Source of the DNA: Pectobacterium carotovorum
GTDB taxonomy: Bacteria > Pseudomonadota > Gammaproteobacteria > Enterobacterales > Enterobacteriaceae
Reading direction: 5' to 3'
Length of the DNA: 64,000 bases
NCBI RefSeq assembly: GCF_033898505.1
Contig: NZ_JAXAFK010000006.1
Span: 124,001 to 188,000, forward strand
Part shown: piece after piece, positions 26,394 to 32,090 of the stretch
How positions within the stretch are numbered: the first letter of the stretch is position 1
Layout of the letters: every line of letters starts with the position of its first letter
Made by a program: the position numbers and the translations under genes
The notes under the pieces: model-generated
What the model was told of the DNA's origin: nothing
Seen by the model: the letters and a program-made list of their open reading frames with translations, nothing else
Database searches by the model: none

Positions 26394-27260
26394 ATGAGCA
26401 TAATTAAGATTAACTATTATGATGTGAATAATGCCAATTCCTTATTGGGAGAGGAGACGTTACTAAATATTGATATTTGTGAACTACCTTATAATCCTCA
26501 AAATGAGAACGTATTTATAAGAAGGGATTTTTCAAATATACCATATTCCATGTGGAAAGTAGATGATGTTCAGACCACCGAAGATACTGAGAAAAATACT
26601 ATTACCTGTGATATTTATCTTAACGCTGTATATTTTAAGCCTAAATCTATTGCTGAGAAACATGGGACAAACGGTAGTAAATTACTAAGAGGTAGATTAG
26701 TTGAATGCGATTTTGGATTTTTCTCTCAAGATTACCGCTCTGGTTTCCCACCACAAACAACTTTGAATAATTACAATAAGAAACTCCCTTTTGAAATGGT
26801 CAAGCGGCGGTTAGTCGTAATAATTTCTAATAGAGAGGATCCTGCTTTAGTTATACCAATTAGTAAAGCTAATAAAGCTGTTGATGCAAGAACGGTCGTA
26901 GAAATTACAAGTTTACCCAATGATTTGGTACGTTTTAGTAACCCTCAATGTTATGCAAAAACAGCAGCTATAACCCAAGTGTCTGGACACCGTCTCTTTC
27001 CATTACGTTACCATTCTAACGGCACGAAAATTTATGATTCAAGAATTGATAAAAAGCTTTCAGTAGGGGATATAAAAAAGATTAAAGAAGCTGCGTTGGT
27101 TTCTATAGGTGGGGCAGGTATCTTGACAGAGTTAGATTGCGTGAAGGTAACAAATGAACAAGCGAATAATGAAATTATTTTAAAAAACAGCAAGATAGAA
27201 GATCTAGAGAAACAGGTGAATGAGTTGACCAAACTGATTGATGATTACACTAAACCTTGA
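26394..27260 (+). CDS. PemK/MazF-like protein with C-terminal coiled coil
   Basis: 288 residues. The middle (~100-215) has the PemK/MazF beta-barrel order: RGRLVECDFGF, KRRLVVIISNR, ALVIPISKAN and CYAKTAAITQVSGHRLFPL. An N-terminal ~95-residue extension and a C-terminal coiled coil (NEIILKNSKIEDLEKQVNELTKLIDDY) are unusual for these ribonucleases. No antitoxin gene is adjacent. It lies between the Thoeris pair and a candidate small RNA, so it may be an RNA-regulated toxin or an extra defence component; both are inference. Confidence 0.6.
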   Translation: MSIIKINYYDVNNANSLLGEETLLNIDICELPYNPQNENVFIRRDFSNIPYSMWKVDDVQTTEDTEKNTITCDIYLNAVYFKPKSIAEKHGTNGSKLLRGRLVECDFGFFSQDYRSGFPPQTTLNNYNKKLPFEMVKRRLVVIISNREDPALVIPISKANKAVDARTVVEITSLPNDLVRFSNPQCYAKTAAITQVSGHRLFPLRYHSNGTKIYDSRIDKKLSVGDIKKIKEAALVSIGGAGILTELDCVKVTNEQANNEIILKNSKIEDLEKQVNELTKLIDDYTKP

Positions 27261-27262
27261 GC

Positions 27263-27290
27263 TTGACATCTGGTATTAATGGCGTATTAT
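27263..27290 (+). promoter_or_regulatory. Near-consensus sigma-70 promoter of the candidate small RNA
   Basis: TTGACA (27263-27268), a 16-bp spacer and TATTAT (27285-27290). It starts three bases after the stop codon of the PemK-like gene. Confidence 0.75.
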
Positions 27291-27296
27291 TGTCTC

Positions 27297-27421
27297 TGAG
27301 AGCGAAAGCTCACCCACAAGAGATTATAGCCTTAAGAGAAGCAGCTTATCTTAAGGTGTTTGCTGGAAACAGCTCGCTGCTAAAAGAAGTATAAAAAAAG
27401 CCACCTTAGTGGCTTTTTTTA
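27297..27421 (+). ncRNA. Candidate structured small RNA (~125 nt)
   Basis: From the predicted start to the terminator there is no reading frame but four stem-loops: GAGC-GAAA-GCTC (27300-27311), CCTTAAGA...TCTTAAGG (27330-27356), GCTG-GAAA-CAGC (27362-27373) and the terminator stem. Two stems carry GNRA tetraloops. I do not recognise an Rfam family; ColE1 RNAI and a ToxI repeat RNA do not fit. A regulatory RNA of element A is likely. Confidence 0.7.
27391..27421. terminator. Bidirectional Rho-independent terminator
   Basis: AGCCAC (27399-27404) and GTGGCT (27409-27414) with CTTA loop, flanked by an A-run and a T-run of seven. Ends the small RNA and may also end the minus-strand genes to its right. 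Confidence 0.9.
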
Positions 27422-27529
27422 TACCCTAAATCTAACTGACCTCGTTCTGATTTAGGGTGTAAATTGTCAAAGCTTATTTTACCTGATGAATCATAATTGC
27501 CCCACAATCTTCCATTTTTAGTATGAAAA

Positions 27530-27709
27530 CTATTTAGTTTGAATAGTTTTTTCTATCTGAAAATCTTGATACAGCCAGTCGAGCCTTTCCCAGAGGATGA
27601 ACGTCAGAATTTCTTTGACTTGCGGCTGTTTGGTCTCGATCACGGCGTAGATCAACGCTCTGCACTGATCGATAATTTCTTCCTGCTCTAAAGGTGTGTT
27701 ATCGAACAT
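27530..27709 (-). CDS. Small acidic helical protein
   Basis: 59 residues (MFDNTPLEQEEIIDQCRALIYAVIE..). The start is ATG 27709 because GGAGGTGG lies immediately upstream; a longer frame from 27826 would ignore this and overlap another small gene. Second gene of a two-gene unit reading away from the ribbon-helix-helix gene. Similar arrangement in element B at 45413-45682. Function unknown. Confidence 0.6.
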   Translation of the reverse strand: MFDNTPLEQEEIIDQCRALIYAVIETKQPQVKEILTFILWERLDWLYQDFQIEKTIQTK

Positions 27710-27812
27710 GCCCCACCTCCGTAGCTTGTTGCCAGAACAGATTAAAATAAAGTTTAACTTGTTTAAGGTGCTGATCTTCCAGAAGCGAATTGCTAGACTT
27801 GCTGATAGCCAT
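27699..27812 (-). CDS. Tiny protein (37 residues), first of a two-gene unit
   Basis: Reads MAISKSSNSLLEDQHLKQVK and ends TEVGHVR; GGAG sits nine bases before the ATG. It overlaps the next gene's start by 11 bases, and its own 3' end contains that gene's ribosome site, so translation is probably coupled. Too short for a family call. Confidence 0.5.
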   Translation of the reverse strand: MAISKSSNSLLEDQHLKQVKLYFNLFWQQATEVGHVR

Positions 27813-27839
27813 ATCGTTAACTCCATAACGGTGTGGTTA

Positions 27840-27873
27840 GCCCCTGTCTGGTAGTCGCATACCTTTCAGGGGC
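27840..27873 (-). promoter_or_regulatory. Leader hairpin of the small-gene unit
   Basis: GCCCCTG and CAGGGGC form a 7-bp stem with a 20-nt loop in the leader upstream of the tiny genes. Element B has an equivalent hairpin at 45715-45743 in the same relative place, so this may be a conserved regulatory leader. Confidence 0.45.
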
Positions 27874-27909
27874 GAAACGGGTGATGAGTGTAATGTGTCT
27901 TTGTGATAG

Positions 27910-27953
27910 TGTACGTACCTATAAAATCCAGCATAGTTAAAAAGGTACGTACA
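27910..27953. promoter_or_regulatory. Paired operators for the ribbon-helix-helix regulator
   Basis: TGTACGTACCT (27910-27920) and AGGTACGTACA (27943-27953) are exact inverted copies, each with the palindrome GTACGTAC; the second runs into the start codon at 27953. Typical of autorepression by an Arc-like protein and also well placed to control the divergent small genes. Confidence 0.7.
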
Positions 27954-28147
27954 TGTCAACGATAAAACGTGATACGAAGAAATCTTCATCAACAGGTAAA
28001 TCACCGACTTTCCAGATACGCATCTCGCCTGAGCTACGTGAACAGCTAGATGAAGTCGTAGCAAAAGAAGGTGTCAGCCTCGGCAACTGGTTCAAAGAGC
28101 TTGCCCGTCAAGAGTTGAGAAAGCAGGGGATTGAGCCGAAGGGGTAA
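27953..28147 (+). CDS. Ribbon-helix-helix (Arc-like) regulator
   Basis: 64 residues. FQIRISPELREQLDEVVAKEGVSLGNWFKELARQEL is a classic Arc/MetJ-type ribbon-helix-helix: one strand then two helices, acting as a dimer. The start codon lies inside its own presumed operator. Element B encodes a cognate at 45816 with a related C-terminus (RQELRKQGIEP / RRELDKRGIDP). Confidence 0.75.
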   Translation: MSTIKRDTKKSSSTGKSPTFQIRISPELREQLDEVVAKEGVSLGNWFKELARQELRKQGIEPKG

Positions 28148-28194
28148 AATTTTCTATCCCTGCACAGTCAAATACAAATTAATAAGAGTGGTCT

Positions 28195-28446
28195 ATGTCG
28201 AGATTTATGCTGATACCAACAATAATATTGTTGGCTGGATGTGCAACTGTTCAGTTCAATGATGGAAAAACTGTAAGCATTCAGGCTGATGGTTGGTATG
28301 GACTGGACAGCTTGCAGAATACTGCTGACAAAGCCTGTCAGCAGTATGGTAAATCCCATGCAAGATATCTGCATAGTGCTAATATGAATCCCCATCTACC
28401 TATTGGCTCTGGTGTTCAGAATACCATGTGGGAATGTAGTGAATGA
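28195..28446 (+). CDS. Small lipoprotein
   Basis: 83 residues with a signal peptide ending in lipobox LAGC (Cys16). The mature ~68 residues contain WYGLDSLQNTADKACQQYGK..A, recalling small phage/plasmid-borne lipoproteins. Located between the regulator and the integrase. Function unknown. Confidence 0.65.
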   Translation: MSRFMLIPTIILLAGCATVQFNDGKTVSIQADGWYGLDSLQNTADKACQQYGKSHARYLHSANMNPHLPIGSGVQNTMWECSE

Positions 28447-28540
28447 TCGGCCTCTCATTTATTTAATGCACTTAGAGATAATATTTAATTGTTAGCTAAA
28501 ATTTTTACAGGACAGATCAGCCTTCAATTTTATAAAGTGA

Positions 28541-29752
28541 TCAAATCACCGCTTTAAGTAATTCAGCAACTTTCAAATGAGCTTCTTTCCGCTCTTCAAA
28601 ATAATCATATCGGTCATAGATGCTTTCAACGCCTTTGAGCTTATGGTTAAGGCATCTTTCGGCGACATGAGGAGGAACAGAAAGAGAAGCAAGCAGACTA
28701 CGGCAAGTTCTTCTCAAATCGTGGACAGTAAAATACTCAATATCGCCCATATGATTCGGTGGCTGGATTTTCCTTCCTGTTTCGATACCAAAGAGTTTCG
28801 CAATAGCCCTGTTTAGCGTATCGCTTCCCATATGCGGTGTTTTACTCGCTCTGCGATTAGGGAATACATATTCTGAACCGTAAGCTCTTACCTTTAGCTC
28901 ATTCAATAGCTCAAGTGCTAATGGGGGTAATGGAATAACAATTCCCACACCGGATTTGCTTCTTTCTTTTGGTAATTCCCATTTGGCTTTATCTAAATCA
29001 AACTCAGCCCAGAGAGCTTCTGTGAGTTCGCTTTTTCGGACACCAAGTAGTAAAAGTAATACACAGGCAATGTAATTATCACGGCTAAAACTATCACGGT
29101 GATTTCTGAAAATCTGGAAAACAGTTTTCAGCTCATCCCGACTTAACACCCTTTCTCTGCTTTTTTCCACGCCACCCGCATCATTTACCTTAAATGCCGT
29201 TGCCGGATTATTAAGGATTAACCCAAGTTTGATGCCGTGATTGAAAAGTTGCTTCATATACAACAGCGCATCGTTGGCGATAGTGGGTCTGCCACTGGTC
29301 GTAATATTTTGCAGAATAGCACGGACATCGAGTGGGGTGACTTTACCCATAGCCAGTTGACCAATGTGAGGGGCGATATCTTTTTTAAAAAACCGCTGGG
29401 GGATTTGGGGATATTTCAGCCGTTTAACCAGATCTTGGCTCCAGTCATCAAACAGGTCATTAACTGAATAGATTTTTTGTGGTCGGTTGAGTTTTCGCTC
29501 AACAATAGGGTCATCCCCAGCAATGACTTTCCGGCGTGTGTCCTCTGCCAGCCTACGAGCTTCAGATAATGACAGAAAAGAAACCTTCCCAAGAGTGATT
29601 TCTCGCCTTTTGGTCTGTTGAGTATATCTCAGCATCCAATAGGGCTCGCCTTTAGGCGGGACTTTCAGATACAGGCCATGACCATCACCATATTTACCGG
29701 TTTGCCCAGCTTTCAGGATTGCCTGGATAGTTTTAACTGTCAGTGAACCCAT
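28541..29752 (-). CDS. P4-family tyrosine integrase of element A
   Basis: About 403 residues. An N-terminal DUF4102-type domain (KYGDGHGLYLKV) is followed by a core-binding domain and a catalytic domain with RKSEL (Arg), HDLRRTCRSLL (His-x-x-Arg), LNHKLKG (His) and YDRYDYF (Tyr nucleophile). It integrates and, with a directionality factor, excises the element. ATG 29752 has GAAGGA seven bases upstream; two earlier ATGs are crowded against it. Closely related in layout to the element B integrase. Confidence 0.9.
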   Translation of the reverse strand: MGSLTVKTIQAILKAGQTGKYGDGHGLYLKVPPKGEPYWMLRYTQQTKRREITLGKVSFLSLSEARRLAEDTRRKVIAGDDPIVERKLNRPQKIYSVNDLFDDWSQDLVKRLKYPQIPQRFFKKDIAPHIGQLAMGKVTPLDVRAILQNITTSGRPTIANDALLYMKQLFNHGIKLGLILNNPATAFKVNDAGGVEKSRERVLSRDELKTVFQIFRNHRDSFSRDNYIACVLLLLLGVRKSELTEALWAEFDLDKAKWELPKERSKSGVGIVIPLPPLALELLNELKVRAYGSEYVFPNRRASKTPHMGSDTLNRAIAKLFGIETGRKIQPPNHMGDIEYFTVHDLRRTCRSLLASLSVPPHVAERCLNHKLKGVESIYDRYDYFEERKEAHLKVAELLKAVI

Positions 29753-29803
29753 TCTCATATCCTTCAAAAGCGCTGTAACCTTTGTGGCAAGGCGCTACGT
29801 CTT

Positions 29804-29879
29804 AAGTGGGGGGTATGTAGTTATAGACCGGGGGTTTTTTCTTGTAAAGGAAAAATCCTCCCCAATCTACCCCCCACTT
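29804..29879. promoter_or_regulatory. Inverted repeat in the integrase upstream region
   Basis: AAGTGGGGGGTA (29804-29815) and TACCCCCCACTT (29868-29879) are exact complements 52 bases apart, enclosing CCGGGGGTTTTTT. They lie just upstream of the integrase start and may bind integrase, a directionality factor or a repressor. Confidence 0.5.
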
Positions 29880-30057
29880 GGCAGTGGTTTTTGATAGATT
29901 TTGAGAGAATTAAGTAGACGATGTTTTTTGTTAAATGCCCTTAAAAACAGGGCATTGTAGAATTTAATGGATGTGAGTAGAACTTCTTGGATCTGTTTAT
30001 TGAGTCGGTGGGTTAAAGCCTTGCTGTAATCGGTTTTTTGATAATGCGTTTTTTCTA

Positions 30058-30118
30058 TGTGTACACCCTTGTGTACACGTTAAATTGGAGTGTACAGCAA
30101 TTAATCTTTCCTTATGCG
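30058..30118. other. Element A/B junction: att arms and core
   Basis: GTGTACAC occurs twice here (30058, 30071), then GTGTACAG, followed by TTCCTTATGCG (30108-30118). The same core occurs at 49964-49974 after GGTACAC and GTGTACAC motifs upstream of the element B integrase. Read as attR of A and attL of B. The core is short, so this stays a hypothesis. Confidence 0.5.
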
Positions 30119-30211
30119 TGGTGGTTAATCCATTTTTACACTAACCCAAGTAGGTGAAAGCACAAACTGTTAGGCCGGATTTGTCTGGGCCGCCGCCGAC
30201 GCGGGCGTGCT

Positions 30212-30427
30212 CTAATCAACGTTGTGCGCTCTGGCCCTTCTTTCCTGCATATTCATGCCATGATGCTTACGCTGATTACCGCACATCCAGCATGAACATA
30301 AACATGGGGTTTGGTAGCAGGATCCGATGGCAACAGCACTTCCATTCCCTGCATTATGGTAATGGGTACGTTTTTTCTTCAGACGTGACTCATGATGTTT
30401 GCGCCATGAGCGATTTCTTTCTTGCAT
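30212..30427 (-). CDS. Small basic protein with clustered cysteines
   Basis: 71 residues; RNRSWRKHHESRLKKKRTHYHN is strongly basic and CYQTPCLCSCWMCGNQRKHHG suggests a zinc-binding knuckle. ATG 30427 is chosen because GGAG lies about seven bases upstream. Leftmost gene of element B. Similar short CSCWMCGN-type proteins occur near integrative elements, to my memory; function unknown. Confidence 0.5.
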   Translation of the reverse strand: MQERNRSWRKHHESRLKKKRTHYHNAGNGSAVAIGSCYQTPCLCSCWMCGNQRKHHGMNMQERRARAHNVD

Positions 30428-30589
30428 AAGAGAACTCCACAATGTTAAACGGAGCGGCCACACCTTCGCATGACCACCTTAACGGGAGTTCTGAATAGAT
30501 AATTTTTCTCATGGCCGGGAATTTACCACACCTCACTTCATATCGTCACTTGGAACAGAAACGGCAATGTTATAAATACACAGAACATT

Positions 30590-30711
30590 GCTGGTTCAGT
30601 TAGTTCGGTTGGTTCATTTTATTAAACCATATGATTTTAATGATTAATTTTTTCATTTTTGAACTAACGTAGTGAAGTTTTGAACCAACAAAATAATCCG
30701 TTTGAACCAAC
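30590..30711. other. Iteron cluster, crr-like replication site
   Basis: Three head-to-tail 9-mers (GCTGGTTCA, GTTAGTTCG, GTTGGTTCA at 30590-30616), then TGAACTAAC (30660) and exact TGAACCAAC at 30681 and 30703. The same 9-mer makes up the cluster beside the alpha-like gene at 42159-42269. In phage P4 the alpha protein binds iterons in both ori and crr; this cluster is the likely crr counterpart. Confidence 0.65.
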
Positions 30712-30849
30712 AATCCTTAACCAAGGCTCTCATCATTGCGACTTTCAGATAACTACTTATGTTCGTTATTTTGCACTGCCTATAGGATATTTCACTATGG
30801 TATCGCCGAATCAGTGCGATGAAGGGAATTACTTGGACCAAGGGAATGC

Positions 30850-31101
30850 ATGAAAAGAGCTTTAGGGAAAAAACAACTGGTTGAGATGGTTCCGCTATCG
30901 ATCTCCGTTATCGAAAGCCTGGAGCGTAACGGTGAATTCCCGAAACGCTTCTACATCACAGACCGCCGGGCGGCGTGGAACGCTGACGAGATTGAAGCGT
31001 GGCTGGATGAGCGGCAAGCGAACGGGCCGAAGACGCTATCAACCTTCATCCCCCCACCGCCGAAGAAGCGCGGGCGACCACCTAAATCGGATAAGCGGTA
31101 G
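30850..31101 (+). CDS. AlpA-family regulator
   Basis: 83 residues. KKQLVEMVPLSISVIESLERNGEFPKRFYITDRRAAWNADEIEAWLDERQ is the AlpA winged-helix-like DNA-binding fold used by P4-like elements to activate or repress integrase and excision genes. The C-terminus is basic and proline-rich. AAGGGA precedes the ATG. Probably co-transcribed with the gene at 31108. Confidence 0.85.
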   Translation: MKRALGKKQLVEMVPLSISVIESLERNGEFPKRFYITDRRAAWNADEIEAWLDERQANGPKTLSTFIPPPPKKRGRPPKSDKR

Positions 31102-31107
31102 CGATCG

Positions 31108-31332
31108 ATGAGCAAACATTCACACATGCTGGATGACCCCATAATTTTTACCAGAGACATATTGAAACGCTACGGCATCAGCCCTAAAACACTGTGGAAA
31201 TGGCGTGACAGCAAGAAAATGCCTACTTCTTTCAAAGAACCTTTCCCCGCGCCAGTGGTGCCGGGCAACCCGAACCGCTGGCGGGAAAGTGATGTGTTGT
31301 CATGGGAAGCAAGAAACGTGGCTGGCAGTTAA
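31108..31332 (+). CDS. MerR/excisionase-like small DNA-binding protein
   Basis: 74 residues. FTRDILKRYGISPKTLWKWRDSKKMPTSF..P....NRWRESDVLSWE fits the winged helix of AlpA/Xis-type proteins. Starts 6 bp after the preceding regulator. Could be the directionality factor of element B; the sequence does not prove it. Confidence 0.7.
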   Translation: MSKHSHMLDDPIIFTRDILKRYGISPKTLWKWRDSKKMPTSFKEPFPAPVVPGNPNRWRESDVLSWEARNVAGS

Positions 31333-31421
31333 TACCTGCGAGATCATCGCCCCATAGCAGCCCAAATGATTGCCATCCGGTAAGCCTCTAAATGGGGGGA
31401 GGTAGTAACCATCCCATTACT

Positions 31422-31667
31422 TCAACTTCTTGCTTTTGAGTGATTCGGGTTCTTCTCGAACTTCTTCGCCATTGACGGATCTGGCGTTGCCGGGTTCTGC
31501 TGACGCGCATCAAGCCACGCCTCTACCTCGTCGCCGTTCCAAGCTACGGCGCGTGCGCTTATCTGGAAACGCTTCGGGAACTTGCCAGCCTTTTCAAGCG
31601 CGTAAATTTGCGACTCGGACAGCGGAACGATCTCCAACAGTCTCGACTTTCTGATTGCTGATTTCAT
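31422..31667 (-). CDS. AlpA-family regulator (second copy)
   Basis: 81 residues, parallel in sequence to the regulator at 30850 (SRLLEIVPLSESQIYALEKAGKFPKRFQISARAVAWNGDEVEAWLDARQ), so a paralogue on the opposite strand. ATG 31667 is chosen since the AlpA fold starts there; the 16-codon extension overlaps the terminator at 31690. Presence of several AlpA proteins in one satellite is notable. Confidence 0.8.
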   Translation of the reverse strand: MKSAIRKSRLLEIVPLSESQIYALEKAGKFPKRFQISARAVAWNGDEVEAWLDARQQNPATPDPSMAKKFEKNPNHSKARS

Positions 31668-31689
31668 GCATACCTCGAAATTTAGACGT

Positions 31690-31712
31690 AAAAAAGCCGC
31701 TATTGCAGCGGC
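31690..31712 (-). terminator. Terminator of the ejection-protein operon
   Basis: GCCGCT (31696-31701) and AGCGGC (31707-31712); on the minus strand the stem is followed by TTTTTT. It lies about 85 bp after the last gene of the operon ending at 31797. Confidence 0.8.
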
Positions 31713-31796
31713 CATCGTTTATTGAGACATGTCACGGACAAAATGGTTTCACCTCGGCAGAACTAGGGAATAAGGAGCCTCCCGCTTGATGGATTG

Positions 31797-32090
31797 CTAT
31801 TTATCGCCCGAAAGTTCAGATATCCTTTTTTTCTCTTCCATCCGTTTCCTTTTCCACCAAAGCGATATCAGGCCATCTTCGTTGTCCTTCTTTTCGCCTC
31901 CGCCATCAAATCTATACCCTATAAAATAAATAGATACGACAGAGGATAGCAGCATGAAAACCCAAGGAAATGCATCCTCTAGATTTCCGTACCTTATTAG
32001 GCGAAAGTCGCGATCAGCAATCGAAATAATCGCGATGAAAAGGCATATCACATATATCGCTACAATTATCTTTCTTACTTTATTTATCAT
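31797..32090 (-). CDS. Small membrane protein
   Basis: 97 residues: two hydrophobic helices (about 7-26 and 40-60), then a charged tail rich in Lys/Glu. Its ATG overlaps the stop of the 923-residue gene (ATGA), so it belongs to the same operon. Could assist passage through the inner membrane or be holin-like; inference only. Confidence 0.6.
   Translation of the reverse strand: MINKVRKIIVAIYVICLFIAIISIADRDFRLIRYGNLEDAFPWVFMLLSSVVSIYFIGYRFDGGGEKKDNEDGLISLWWKRKRMEEKKRISELSGDK

Larger units (their letters stand above)
22700..30118. mobile_element. Element A: putative integrative mobilizable element with Thoeris-like defence genes
   Basis: Groups the relaxase, MobC-like protein, Thoeris-like pair, PemK-like protein, small RNA, small regulators and a P4-family integrase at the right end, about 7.4 kb of AT-rich DNA. 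The right edge is set at the 11-bp core 30108-30118 shared with element B. I could not find a matching core on the left, so that border is approximate and might lie further out. Confidence 0.5.

Noticed and set aside
27297..27421. ToxI-like or ColE1 RNAI-like RNA
   Set aside because: There are no tandem ~36-nt repeats as in ToxI, and the stems do not match RNAI; kept as an unassigned small RNA.
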